Counted from the stretch's first letter, positions 38,401 through 46,544 are shown. The stretch: DNA of 64,000 bases from Clostridium sp. C8-1-8 (GCF_009928445.1 NZ_JAABNO010000010.1:117463-181462), one strand, 5' to 3'. Program-made: numbers and translations. The notes: a model not told the origin generated them from the sequence alone.

Positions 38401-38401
38401 A
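32492..38401 (+). CDS. Giant SF1 helicase with transglutaminase-like, DUF4011, Vsr-like nuclease and DUF3320 domains
   Basis: A 1969-residue protein. After a beta-rich N-terminus (1-170) a transglutaminase-like core appears: KLGTCLDLSLLYASCLEAVG (Cys near 218) and LRGHAFVGCWL (His near 245). DUF4011 begins near 380 (RQQLWERKLLDLSLRNTLIN). The SF1 helicase core has FVLHGPPGTGKSQTITNIIA (near 688), a coiled insertion, LVVFDEASQMPTCEAVGAMA (near 1328), VVGDPKQLPPTSF, VQGDERDVILFSIGYG (near 1525) and RRLNVAVSRARKEMMVFSTL. A Vsr/DUF559-like nuclease follows (YKIDIAIVNPNKKGQYILGI with DGNNYK, near 1645-1670), then a DUF3320-type C-terminus. The ATG is 8 bases after GGGAGG. This COG1112-like architecture is common in defense islands, where it is thought to degrade foreign nucleic acid. 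An earlier duplicate has decayed upstream. Confidence 0.9.
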   Translation: MDKKLELEGSFSGVVNFAMQQNYVPIVRNLIIKNNSSEDIKDIDITITVEPDFAYEWKVRVENIRSEQSVELDSINIKLSPNFLYSLTEKMAGTIFINIKQGEEVLESVTQNIDILAYDEWSGTLIMPEIISAFITPNHQKVTEIIIKANKILEKWCGSPSFVGYQSNNPNTVRMQMAAIYTALQNENIAYCMPPASYEIIGQRVRLCDEVLAQKLGTCLDLSLLYASCLEAVGLFPMIIFLRGHAFVGCWLEGQCFAECVQDDVSLITKRIAEGINEICLVECTCFVAGKKIDFDAAVKSGENDITSSYDFELLVDIKRTRGSGIRPIPLRKKAGEGNGFYEDVDFSAEENSMNASIGHSPKEIETFEKINYVDHVDITRQQLWERKLLDLSLRNTLINFRVTKNSIQLMASQLGELEDALSSGEEFSIMARPKDMQNTLRDSKIYEAENQTSIVDNLINTEFKNKRLRTFADEKEVDYRIKGLYRQAKLSLEENGANTLYLALGFLKWYESDVSERERYAPIVLIPIEIVRKSVQKGYVIRIREEDPQVNITLLEMLRQDFGLTIGGLDPLPTDDSGIDLKRVFNIFRQAVMDKSRWDVEELAFIGLFSFSQFIMWNDIRNRSEDLKKNKIVASLLSQKMEWKPTDDFPEPNTLDDTFKPMDLAVPISADSSQLSAISASGKDNSFVLHGPPGTGKSQTITNIIANALYQGKSVLFIAEKIAALSVVQKRLEAIGLGRFCLELHSNKAKKKDVLDQLDQCLNATKVKAPEVYEEQAKRLYDLRKELNEVVNSIHKKQDFGWSLYEAISCFEQYRDYADSVRFTEEQVSKVTPDIYTQWVDILGQYKVAGEECKGAYNNPLIEFTNSSYSQGVKSEINELLKKYAEAVIDLTKSNTEVTKLIGLNEVGKYDKVKALINLTQIINNSDYIPAKLFASEELALLKDKVDKVCGCGKKRDDIEKQLLDLFTKAILSFDEESALNQWKIAEDSWFLPKLMGQNKIAKVLKAMANNAKEFDKNNIPSYLKLIGEYKSNQKVVDENSKLFNELLGMLWNDGKADWSVISKGYSDAVCINDLLSGIADSISEKQKAKVKLAGEVFIDLKDFKQRNGDILRKAISNFEALSILEEKISQKSGIDFNALKSKEQWLKNAGEKAKLWLDNLDGLRNWCTYLSIKDKVKKAGLENVVAAYESGSFKEAEMLPVFYKGISQALAIYIVDKEKALSDFTGAIFEETISKYKETSAYFESLTKEELIARLSAKIPVVSGNVANSSEIGILQKAIRSGGRMLSIRKLFDSIPNLLRKLCPCMLMSPISVAQYIDPKYPAFDLVVFDEASQMPTCEAVGAMARGNNVIVVGDPKQLPPTSFFSTNRLDEDNYEQEDLESILDDCLALSMPQQHLLWHYRSSHESLIAFSNMQYYDNKLFTFPSPNDLVSAVKYIPVKGYYDRGKTKQNRAEAEAIVSEIERRLKDPVLRKLSMGVVTFSSVQQNLIDDLLVELFAKNTELEKINNEASESIFVKNLENVQGDERDVILFSIGYGPDEEGKVALNFGPLNREGGARRLNVAVSRARKEMMVFSTLRPEMLDLSKTRAQGVAQLKAFLEFAKNGKNSLPSKVSNASSIKHNNIERLIAEKIKTLGYEVHTNIGASEYKIDIAIVNPNKKGQYILGIMCDGNNYKAANTSRDRNILQGSVLKSLGWNIHRLWILDWWDNQGKEFNKIKLAVENAIEADGKKQTVEAIKDSNASEETIKNQASNAYANYDLNKTNESTAKSKEDNKAFIDEHNEKYLACTLESINLGAEEFYSSQNNKLIISQIEQVLKEEAPISKSLLCKRILASWGITRMGARLDRRFEDLFLIMSLTKTQSNNISFYWSSDNGPSEFIAFRVPAEDKTRRNMEDIPAEEISNAIRYILQNQISLLKSDLIREVWKLFGFSRGSASIDSIINEGIAMAVKRNFVKIDDMDRVVMVE

Positions 38402-38540
38402 GTTTTTAGTATAGATAAATATTTTGTTAATATGTCTACAATTGGTAAGAGCTTAGTGTTAAAGGCACTAAGCTAATCCTTAAATAATTAATTTAGTTTC
38501 TGTATGTTTGATAAAACTAAATATGCAGAGGTAAGACAAG

Positions 38541-38576
38541 AAAAGTGCTGATCTGTGGTGGATTGGCGCTTTTTTG
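38541..38576 (+). terminator. Terminator of the DUF4011 helicase gene
   Basis: AAAAGTGC (38541-38548) pairs with GCGCTTTT (38566-38573; one G-U pair) and runs into a T stretch. The homologous hairpin at 30961-30995 follows the decayed duplicate. Bases 38577-38879 show no gene. Confidence 0.7.
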
Positions 38577-38879
38577 TTGATTAGGGATCGCATGGCAAGG
38601 ATAAAGTTAAGTGGAGTGTAATGGAGAAAAGCTGTTCTTTATCTTAGATAACTAAAGAAAATCTTACCGAGCAAAGGAAATAAAATAAAACTCTCGACTA
38701 ATCGACGAAGCTTTATTTTGATAGTTGTCATGTTTTTAAGGCGGATTTTTAAATCATACGTGAATGACAAGTGTTAAATATATTATAAAAACAATGATAA
38801 GATATAAAGAAGATAGAGGTTGGATTTAATTTCTTTATACATATTGTCTATTTGCCAGTCTTTTTGTTTAGAATTTTAT

Positions 38880-38922
38880 AACTATGGTATATTATGTATA
38901 ATTTTGTTAGAATTAAATTAGC
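38880..38922 (+). promoter_or_regulatory. Conserved element upstream of mcrB (copy B)
   Basis: The sequence is 39/43 identical to 23176-23218, keeping TGGTATATT and the following AATTTT-x3-AGAATT half-palindrome. Its end is 269 bases before the mcrB start, nearly the same distance as in copy A. No gene lies between, apart from the out-of-frame McrB-like stretch at 39076-39198. Confidence 0.55.
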
Positions 38923-39190
38923 AAAATATAAAGAGTGATAATTGTACATCAGAATTTCTGTGGCAAGGTATAGAAATTGATTTGCCAATAATTATTTTCG
39001 GTAGGTATTACTATATAAAGGATGACAATAAGTGATTATACGAATACTAGGATGAAATTATTTGAAATATAATATAGGACTTTCTTGGCAAGAGCTAGAA
39101 ATGGTGGGGTATTTATTGACAATAGTAATGGATCTGATGAAGCATTTGGATATTTTAGAGAATTAGGTGTATATGAGGGGGAATATATAG

Positions 39191-41842
39191 GTGCATATAT
39201 TTGAAAAAGCAGATCAAGCAGCTTGGATTGCTGCTCTACTAATAACATATGATGATTATATGAGCAAAATAAAGTGGGGAGAAATAAATACGGATGATTT
39301 ATATTTTAAGCAGTCTATAGTTCTGAAAAAAGCAAATGATATGTGTACTAAAGAAATCGAAAATGCTAGAATTTCATATCATCTAGATTCAGGCAATGAC
39401 AAAGCTTCACATAACTATTTTGTAAAAAGAAAATCTGATTCTTTTGTAAGACTTGTGTATAATGGGGAGATTAACGGTATAAAAGAAAGGCCAGAAGGAT
39501 TAAATATGGATCTTAAATTTAATACTGTTAATGGAGAAAAGTCATTAAATGAATTGGTGAATTTCATAGATAACGACTATACAAAACTTATGAAGAACAT
39601 AGAAGAGGTTGAAAAGTTGAATAAAAAAGATTATTTGAGCATATTAGAATTTTTAATGGAGCATTCAAATGAAAGATATACTAGACTAGATAAAATAGAA
39701 GACGATATGGAAAAAGAAAGGTGTGAAAAATTAATAAAGTCTGCCCAGGAAGCTATAAGAAAGTTTAAGAACATTGGAGATGTTTTCTCTGATTTTGGTT
39801 TTACTTATGATGGAAATTCATCTACCTGGCTAGATGGTAGTAAAACCAGAGTTCGAAGTTATTTTTGGATTGAGCTCAAAAAGAAAGATAAAAGTAAGTT
39901 AAGTACTAGCATTTCTATATTTGCTGAAATTCTAGGTGATCCTAGGTTTAGAGTTTCACTGGAAATTAAAGATAGTAAAAGTGAGGAAAATGAGTATATA
40001 AGACATTTTAGATACTTAGATAAAATTGACGTTGATAAAACAGACTTCGAATATTTTGGACCAAGACAAGATAATTTAAAGTTTGATGAATTGTCTAAAG
40101 AAGATATTAGAGCTTGGGTTGAGGATGTTAAATATAGAAGAAAAACTAAACTTCAGATAGGAAAGACTTTAAATTATGATTCATTATTAGATATGAATGA
40201 AGAAGATATATTTGGATTTTTTGAAGAGAATGTTATGAAACTAGAAAAGTATTATGATATTGCTGTTGGAGATATTGAAGATATTATGGATAATTCATCA
40301 CATAGACTTAATGAAAATATTAAAGTACTAAGTAAAAATCAAATACTCTATGGGCCTCCTGGTACTGGTAAAACATATAATGCAATTTATAGAGCTCTAG
40401 AGGTTATAGATAGGGAAAAGTATAACGATTTAATAAATAATCCAGTTAAGAGAGCTGAAGCAGTAAAGGTGTTCAATCAGCTTTTAGATGATGGACAAAT
40501 ATCTTTTTGTACATTTCATCAATCATATAGCTATGAAGATTTTGTTGAGGGTCTACGTAGTAATGAAAGTGGAAATGGATTTGTGCCTAAGGCGGGAATA
40601 TTTAAGAAGATTTGTGAAAGAGCATCAAATAAGAGCAAAGCACGTAGATCTAAATATAATTTTGATAAGAATAAAATTAACTTTTTTAAGATGTCTTTAG
40701 GTGAAAAAAATGTGGAAGATGATATATATAAATATTGTATAGATAATAATTGTGTTGCTTTAGGTTGGGGAGCTGAAAATGATTATACCAATTGTCAAAC
40801 AGAAGAGGAAATTAAGAGGAAATTTTTAGAGACAAACACAATTGATAGTGAAAATAAATTTGAAATTGATGCTATAAGAAGATTTAAAATTGGTATGAAA
40901 GCAGATGATATTGTAGTTGTATCTGACGGAAACAAATTAGCTAAAGCTATCGGCAGAGTTATCGGAGAGTATAGATATGAAGCTGAAAGTGAAATACGTT
41001 TCAAGCATTTCAGAAATGTAGAATGGCTATATGTTGGCGATTCTATAGATGTTAGTAAGATACTTGTGAATAAACAGTTTTCTCAGCAAAGCATATACAT
41101 GATCGGGAAAAATGACATAAATATGAGCGGTGTATTAAGCTTAATAAGTAATAACTTAATTGAACAAGCAGAAAGCGATAAATATGTACTTATTATAGAT
41201 GAAATCAATAGAGGAAATATATCAAAGATATTTGGTGAACTTATAACTCTAATAGAAGAGGATAAGAGACTTGGCGAAAAGAATGAATTAAAAATAACAT
41301 TACCTTATTCTAATGAAAAGTTTGGGGTACCAAATAATTTGTATATATTAGGAACAATGAATACAGCAGACAGATCAATAGCTTTATTAGATACTGCTTT
41401 AAGAAGAAGATTTGAGTTCTTTGAATATATGCCCAATATATCATTATTATCTGAATATGTTGAGGGCATAAATGTAAGAGCATTTTTAAAAATGATTAAT
41501 GATAGAATAGAGTATCTATTTGATAGAGAACATACAATTGGACATGCGTATTTCATAAGAGAAGATCTTGATTTTAACAAATTAGTTTCAATAATGAGGA
41601 ATAAAGTGATACCGCTAATCCAAGAATACTTCTATGGGGATTGGGAGAGAACCATGTTAGTACTAGGGGGGGCAGGAAAAGTTGGAGATACTAATTATTT
41701 TATTTCAAAAGAAAAAAATGATACAAAAAAGTTATTTAAAAATATGAGAGTTGACGAATATCAAGAGCTATATAACTATTCAATAGTTGAGAAACCAAGT
41801 AAACAAGCTTTCCTAAACGTCTATGAAGATAAAGAGGAATAG
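39191..41842 (+). CDS. mcrB: McrB-like GTPase subunit with EVE/PUA-like insertion
   Basis: An 883-residue motor and recognition subunit of a modification-dependent McrBC restriction system. An MrcB/DUF3578-like DNA-binding region occupies about 135-330. The AAA+ domain has ILYGPPGTGKTYNAIYRALE (near 386), VLIIDEINRGNISKIFGELI (near 665) and the McrB signature TMNTADRSIALLDTALRRRF (near 722). Between Walker A and B an extra block of about 150 residues (about 491-641: INFFKMSLGEKNVEDDIYKY, NCVALGWG, DDIVVVSDG, KAIGRVIGEYRYE, FRNVEWLYVG) resembles EVE/PUA modified-base readers. The GTG at 39191 is 9 bases after AGGGGG. A second frame at 39076-39198 encodes sequence that reads smoothly into this protein, so the native N-terminus may be longer and frameshifted. 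The gene is coupled to mcrC. Confidence 0.9.
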   Translation: MHIFEKADQAAWIAALLITYDDYMSKIKWGEINTDDLYFKQSIVLKKANDMCTKEIENARISYHLDSGNDKASHNYFVKRKSDSFVRLVYNGEINGIKERPEGLNMDLKFNTVNGEKSLNELVNFIDNDYTKLMKNIEEVEKLNKKDYLSILEFLMEHSNERYTRLDKIEDDMEKERCEKLIKSAQEAIRKFKNIGDVFSDFGFTYDGNSSTWLDGSKTRVRSYFWIELKKKDKSKLSTSISIFAEILGDPRFRVSLEIKDSKSEENEYIRHFRYLDKIDVDKTDFEYFGPRQDNLKFDELSKEDIRAWVEDVKYRRKTKLQIGKTLNYDSLLDMNEEDIFGFFEENVMKLEKYYDIAVGDIEDIMDNSSHRLNENIKVLSKNQILYGPPGTGKTYNAIYRALEVIDREKYNDLINNPVKRAEAVKVFNQLLDDGQISFCTFHQSYSYEDFVEGLRSNESGNGFVPKAGIFKKICERASNKSKARRSKYNFDKNKINFFKMSLGEKNVEDDIYKYCIDNNCVALGWGAENDYTNCQTEEEIKRKFLETNTIDSENKFEIDAIRRFKIGMKADDIVVVSDGNKLAKAIGRVIGEYRYEAESEIRFKHFRNVEWLYVGDSIDVSKILVNKQFSQQSIYMIGKNDINMSGVLSLISNNLIEQAESDKYVLIIDEINRGNISKIFGELITLIEEDKRLGEKNELKITLPYSNEKFGVPNNLYILGTMNTADRSIALLDTALRRRFEFFEYMPNISLLSEYVEGINVRAFLKMINDRIEYLFDREHTIGHAYFIREDLDFNKLVSIMRNKVIPLIQEYFYGDWERTMLVLGGAGKVGDTNYFISKEKNDTKKLFKNMRVDEYQELYNYSIVEKPSKQAFLNVYEDKEE

Positions 41843-41846
41843 TTTT

Positions 41847-43118
41847 ATGAGGCATATAACAATTCAAGAATGTTATGACAGTATTACTATTTGTGAGACA
41901 TTAGAAAAAAACACGATTACTCACAAAGAGGCGGATGAGTTATATAACTATATATTAGCAGAGAATTTAGATAAGGACTATATTGTATGGGGACGAGATA
42001 CAGTTACTTTTATTAATTACGTAGGATATATCAAATTGTCTACAGTAGCAATTGAAATTCTTCCAAAGGTAAGTATAAATAGAAATCAGCCAGAGTTCGG
42101 TAGAAAGGCATTGTTAAATTTACTCTCTAAATCTGGAATCTTAGATGTCACTTATTCAGATTTAGCCTCACTCCATATTTATAAAATTGATTTAAATGAA
42201 ATAATAACATTATTGTTTGCACGTAAGCTACAAAAAGAATTAACTAGAGGGCCTTATCAAGAGTATGTTTATATTGAAGAAAATTCTAGTGCTTTAAAAG
42301 GTAGTCTTTTGGTAAAAGAACACATTAGAAATATAGCATCGCAGACATCAAAAGTATTTTGCAGATATGAAGAGTTTTCAATGGATAACACACTAAATAG
42401 AATATTTAATTATTGTGTAAAAATATCACTAAAGAATATAAAAAATGAAGAGACAATAAAACTTCTACAGCATTCGCAATCATATTTTGCAGACCTTAAA
42501 GAAGTAGAGATAAGCAATTATGAAATAGTGAATTACAAATTTAATAGACTTAACAGCAGATTTGAGCAGGTTTTTATATTAGCTAAAATGATTCTTATGG
42601 GATATTCGTCTATTGGCAGTAGTGGAGTGGAAAAAACATACTCTATTCTATTTAAGATGAATGAAGTATTTGAAAAATATATAACAAGATTATTATCTAT
42701 GAATTTAGAAGATTCAATAGTTAAATATCAGCATTCAAAATATAGGCTATTAGTTAATGAAGATACAAATAATAGTATTTTTAAGCTAGAACCAGATATT
42801 GTTATCGAAAGTAATGGTATCGAAAGTATTATAATAGATACAAAGTGGAAGAGAATTTCCAGTGAATATAATAGGCATGGGGTTAAAAGAGAAGATCTTT
42901 ACCAAATGTATGCCTATTTAACAAGATATCCTGATGTCGATACAGTTATACTTCTATATCCTCATAATGAAAATGTTGAAACAGAAGATAAGAAGTATCT
43001 TGAATCTTGGTATTTAGATTATGATAAGTCTAAGAAGATAAGGGGTTATACTGTTGATTTAGAATCAGAAGAACTAACTGTTAGGTGTCTAAAAGAAATT
43101 GTTAGAGATGTTGAATAA
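41847..43118 (+). CDS. mcrC: McrC-like nuclease subunit
   Basis: A 423-residue partner of McrB that supplies the PD-(D/E)XK endonuclease. The N-terminal region (ITIQECYDSITICETLEKNT, then GYIKLSTVAIEILPKVSI) is the McrC wrap-around domain that docks on the McrB hexamer. The catalytic motif is FKLEPDIVIESNGIESIIID then TKWKRI (D...D-T-K) near residues 313-337, followed by DLYQMYAYLTRYPDVDTVIL, typical of the family. The ATG at 41847 is 8 bases after AGAGGA and 4 bases after the mcrB stop. Together McrBC should cut DNA carrying modified cytosine in a GTP-dependent manner; the exact target is unknown. Confidence 0.93.
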   Translation: MRHITIQECYDSITICETLEKNTITHKEADELYNYILAENLDKDYIVWGRDTVTFINYVGYIKLSTVAIEILPKVSINRNQPEFGRKALLNLLSKSGILDVTYSDLASLHIYKIDLNEIITLLFARKLQKELTRGPYQEYVYIEENSSALKGSLLVKEHIRNIASQTSKVFCRYEEFSMDNTLNRIFNYCVKISLKNIKNEETIKLLQHSQSYFADLKEVEISNYEIVNYKFNRLNSRFEQVFILAKMILMGYSSIGSSGVEKTYSILFKMNEVFEKYITRLLSMNLEDSIVKYQHSKYRLLVNEDTNNSIFKLEPDIVIESNGIESIIIDTKWKRISSEYNRHGVKREDLYQMYAYLTRYPDVDTVILLYPHNENVETEDKKYLESWYLDYDKSKKIRGYTVDLESEELTVRCLKEIVRDVE

Positions 43119-43120
43119 AA

Positions 43121-43261
43121 ATGTATAGAAATATGATATATGTTGTAGCAACTATACTGAAAAATAAGGCTGAAATACTTATAGCTAGAAAAAAATCAGT
43201 GATTAGCATAAGAAAAAAAGTTTTGGGGGGGATAAAACTACTATGGAAAGTAAAGGAATAA
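43121..43261 (+). pseudogene. NUDIX hydrolase 5' remnant
   Basis: A 46-codon frame starts MYRNMIYVVATILKNKAEIL then IARKK, which is how 8-oxo-dGTPase-type NUDIX proteins begin. The expected WEFPGG region and the NUDIX box are absent; the frame ends inside the start of the next helicase. The gene was apparently cut when the helicase gene or its DNA was inserted. Confidence 0.55.
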
Positions 43262-45483
43262 AACTAGCCAGTGGAGCTGAAGATAAATTTATAGAACTTT
43301 TCTCTGAGGCTTTTGGACCTGAGAAAACTAATAGATTAGTAATACAATATGGTATAGAGGACATCTATGGCAGAAGTAGATATATCGATTTTGCTATAGT
43401 GACAGATAATGAAAAGGTAGCTATAGAAATTGATGGGGAAGGTGTTCATGAACCAGGAAAAATAAGTCATGAAAAGTATTATGATGATTTATTAAAGCAA
43501 AACAGCATCATCTATAAGAACTGGAAGCTCTATAGGTGGACTGATGGGCAGATGAAGAAATATCCTGATAAAGTTAAAGATGAAATGGTTACTTTTTTAG
43601 GAGATTTACTGGAGCAGAATATTTCAGATTACCTTCCTAATCAACAAGGAAGTACCTTAGAGCTTAGAGAGCATCAAGAAGAGGCTCTTGAAAGTCTTAA
43701 AGAATTAAGAGCAGCTGGAGATACCATTGCTCTGCTTTATCATGCGACTGGAACTGGTAAAACTGTAACTGCAGTAGAAGACGCCAAATCAATTGGTAAT
43801 AGAACCTTGTTTATTGCCCATACAAAAGAGCTTATTCATCAAGCTAGTGAAAAGTTTAAGGAGCTTTGGAGTGATGTTAGCTGCGGCATATATATGGGAG
43901 ATATTAAAGAAAAAGAAGCTCATGTGGTCTGTGGATCTATTCAAAGCGTTAGTCAAAACTTAAAGGATTTTAATGAAGAAGATTTTGATTACATTATTAT
44001 AGATGAAGCTCATCATGGCACAGCTGCAAGCTATAAGGATATATTATCATACTTTAAGCCAAGTTTTACTTTAGGACTTACTGCAACTCCTGAGAGAACT
44101 GATGGAGAAGACTTATTAGAAACCTTTAAGAATGTAGCTCATAAGCTTGACATAAAAACAGCAGTAGAAAAAGGGATACTTGCAGAGATCAGATGTATAA
44201 GAATAAAAACTAATGTAGATATTTCAGATGTTAGAATAAGAGGAATTAAGTATGATGCAAAAGATCTAGAGAGTAAGCTGTTCGTTCCAGAAAGAAATAA
44301 TGTAATAGTAGACACCTACATAAATTATGTTAAGGATAAGAGAACAGTGGTGTTCTGTGCTTCAGTAAATAATGCAGAGGACATTGCAGAGCTATTTAGA
44401 GAAAAAGGTATAAAGGCTGAAGCTGTATCAGGAGCTATGAAGCAGTCTAAAAGAGAAAAAGTTCTAAAAGACTACGAAGCAGGAGAAATTAAAGTGCTTT
44501 GCGCCTGCGACTTGTTAAATGAAGGCTGGGACAGTCCAAAAACAGAAGTACTATTCATGGCTAGACCGACTATGTCAAAAGTAATATATATGCAGCAGCT
44601 TGGTAGAGGAACAAGAAAGGTAGAAGGAAAAGACTATCTTTTAGTATTTGATTTTATAGACAATGCTAATCTATTCAATATGCCACTATCAATGCACAGA
44701 ATGTTCAACTTAGCTGATTATATACCAGGAGGCTTAGTATTAGCTAACGGAAATAAGAAAAGAATTGAGGACGATGTACTAAGACGAGGTGAAAAACCAG
44801 TAGAGTTCATTGATCTTCCTGTAGATGTTTTAGACTTTGAACATATAGATTTATTCAACTGGAACACAGAAGCTCAAAACATGATATCCCAGATGGAATT
44901 TGTAAGAAGAGTGGATGTACAGTCTGAAACTATTGCAAGGTATATTAGAGAAGGAAAAATAGTTGCAGATCTTGAAGTACCCTGTGGCAACACAAGCTTT
45001 AAATACTTTAAGGAAGAAACAATACTTAAGTATGCTGAGGAGTTTAACTGGGAGCTAATAAATGATTCAAACATAAAGGAAAAGTTCATAGAATTTATTG
45101 AAAAGATGGATATGTCTTATTCCTATAAACCAGTGCTTCTAATGGCTATGCTAGAACAATGTGATGTTAATGGAAGAGTTCTAGTAGAAGATGTAGTTGA
45201 TTATTTTATAGATTATTATGAATACAGAAAAAGCAGAGGTCTTCAAGCTGAAAAGAAAAAGTCACTATATAACGATGAAGTTATACATAGGAGAAAAGCA
45301 AAGTCAAATATATTTTCTAATCCTTTTAAACGTTTTGAAGATATGAGATTTTTGGAGAAGTGTAAGGATATTGAGTATATTCAGTTTAATAAGAAGATAT
45401 GGAAGAAGCTCAGTGATAAGGAGAAAAAGTGGATTTATAGAAGGTGTGAGGAGAGGATTGGGGAGTATTTTGGGGAGAGGTAA
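43243..45483 (+). CDS. SF2 helicase with N-terminal Vsr/DUF559-like nuclease domain
   Basis: A 746-residue protein. Residues about 10-130 look like a Vsr/DUF559-type PD-(D/E)XK nuclease: SRYIDFAIVTDNEKVAIEID (with D and E-x-D), GEGVHEPGKISHEKYYDDLL and KNWKLYRWTDGQMKKYP. The helicase core follows: LLYHATGTGKTVTAVEDAK (Walker A, near 166), IIIDEAHHGTAASYKDIL (DEAH), LGLTATPERTDGEDLL, LCACDLLNEGWDSPKTEVLF and QQLGRGTRKVEGKDYLLVFD (motif VI, near 452). The C-terminal 250 residues are helical and unassigned. The ATG follows GGGGGGGATAAAACTACT. The gene follows mcrC by about 125 bases without a terminator and could be co-transcribed. It resembles the helicase half of the PLD-DUF3427 protein in motif wording. 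Confidence 0.88.
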   Translation: MESKGIKLASGAEDKFIELFSEAFGPEKTNRLVIQYGIEDIYGRSRYIDFAIVTDNEKVAIEIDGEGVHEPGKISHEKYYDDLLKQNSIIYKNWKLYRWTDGQMKKYPDKVKDEMVTFLGDLLEQNISDYLPNQQGSTLELREHQEEALESLKELRAAGDTIALLYHATGTGKTVTAVEDAKSIGNRTLFIAHTKELIHQASEKFKELWSDVSCGIYMGDIKEKEAHVVCGSIQSVSQNLKDFNEEDFDYIIIDEAHHGTAASYKDILSYFKPSFTLGLTATPERTDGEDLLETFKNVAHKLDIKTAVEKGILAEIRCIRIKTNVDISDVRIRGIKYDAKDLESKLFVPERNNVIVDTYINYVKDKRTVVFCASVNNAEDIAELFREKGIKAEAVSGAMKQSKREKVLKDYEAGEIKVLCACDLLNEGWDSPKTEVLFMARPTMSKVIYMQQLGRGTRKVEGKDYLLVFDFIDNANLFNMPLSMHRMFNLADYIPGGLVLANGNKKRIEDDVLRRGEKPVEFIDLPVDVLDFEHIDLFNWNTEAQNMISQMEFVRRVDVQSETIARYIREGKIVADLEVPCGNTSFKYFKEETILKYAEEFNWELINDSNIKEKFIEFIEKMDMSYSYKPVLLMAMLEQCDVNGRVLVEDVVDYFIDYYEYRKSRGLQAEKKKSLYNDEVIHRRKAKSNIFSNPFKRFEDMRFLEKCKDIEYIQFNKKIWKKLSDKEKKWIYRRCEERIGEYFGER

Positions 45484-45579
45484 AAGTGATAATAGGTATA
45501 AGAGATTGAATAGTGGTTGTTTTTAATCGTCGAAATGTTTAATTAAACAGATTGTGTAGGATATAATTCCTTATACAAG

Positions 45580-46532
45580 GCAAGACGAGTCAAGGAGTAT
45601 CAGCGAAAACTCCACCTGGGGCATTAGCAGAAAATTTGAACAAGTAAAGTTAATAGTTAACCATAAGAAATTTTAGGCTACGATAAAGATGAAAATGGTA
45701 ACCTTATTATAAATGAAAATCAGGCCAAGATTGTAAGTAGAATTTACACAGATTATCTTAATGGAAAGGGTTCTAATAGTATAGCATGGGAACTTGAAGA
45801 AGATAAGATTCCAAAGTGGGACGGGCATATAAATGGTATGAAAGTACCATAAGAGAAATATTAGCAAATGAAAAATATAAGGGTGATGCATTACTTCAAA
45901 AGACATACACTGCGGATTTCCCTACAAAGAAAAAGGTTAAGAATAATGGAGAGGTACCTCAGTATTATGTTAAAGACAGCCATCCGTCAATAATAGATAA
46001 AGAGATGTGGGAAGCAGTACAGCTTGAGATGTAGAGAAGACAGATATTTGCTGAAACTTATGGTGTATTTAAATTAGACTATGCAACATTAGATAACCCA
46101 TTTGCAGGAAAGGTAATATGTGGGTATTGCATCAGCCCCTTTGGTAGAAAAGTATGGAATTCAAATGATGAAAGGTTTAGAAGAGTTGTTTGGAGGTGCA
46201 ATAACAAGTATAAAGTTAAGGGGCAAAAAAGGTATGAAAGTAAATACATAAATGATACCGTTTTATATCAAGCTTTTATAAATAGCTTCAAGGCCATGGT
46301 TGAGAATAGAGAATTCTTTATGGGAAAGTGGAAGGACAATTTGAATAGTGATAATGCTTTGGTAAGATACAATTCAAAGCAACTGATAGGAATACTGAAG
46401 AATGTAGAACATATAGAAGAGTTTAGTGTAGATTTGTTTTATAGTATTATTGAGAAGATGACTGTGTTTGAAGGGGAAAATATTATTGTAAGCCTGCTTG
46501 ATGGAACGGAAATAGAAGTTGTAATTGAATAA
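45580..46532 (+). pseudogene. Large serine recombinase pseudogene (C-terminal part)
   Basis: Read in pieces: QDESRSISENSTWGISRKFE (45583 on), a stop near 45675, GYDKDENGNLIINENQAKIV and GKGSNSIAWELEEDKIPKW, a frame change near 45828, then KWYESTIREILANEKYKGDA, LLQKTYTADFPTKKK, a TAG at 46032, GKVICGYCISPFGRKVW (zinc-ribbon half) and a tail to 46532. These are hallmark segments of the recombinase and zinc-ribbon domains of transposon or phage large serine integrases. The catalytic Ser domain is missing and several frame breaks are present, so it is inactive. It marks a former integrative element. Confidence 0.85.
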
Positions 46533-46544
46533 AAAACTAGAGAG

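Noticed and set aside
43243..45483. HsdR or type III restriction subunit
   Set aside because: There is no HsdM/HsdS or Mod partner adjacent and the N-terminal nuclease is of the DUF559/Vsr kind, not the type I R fold.
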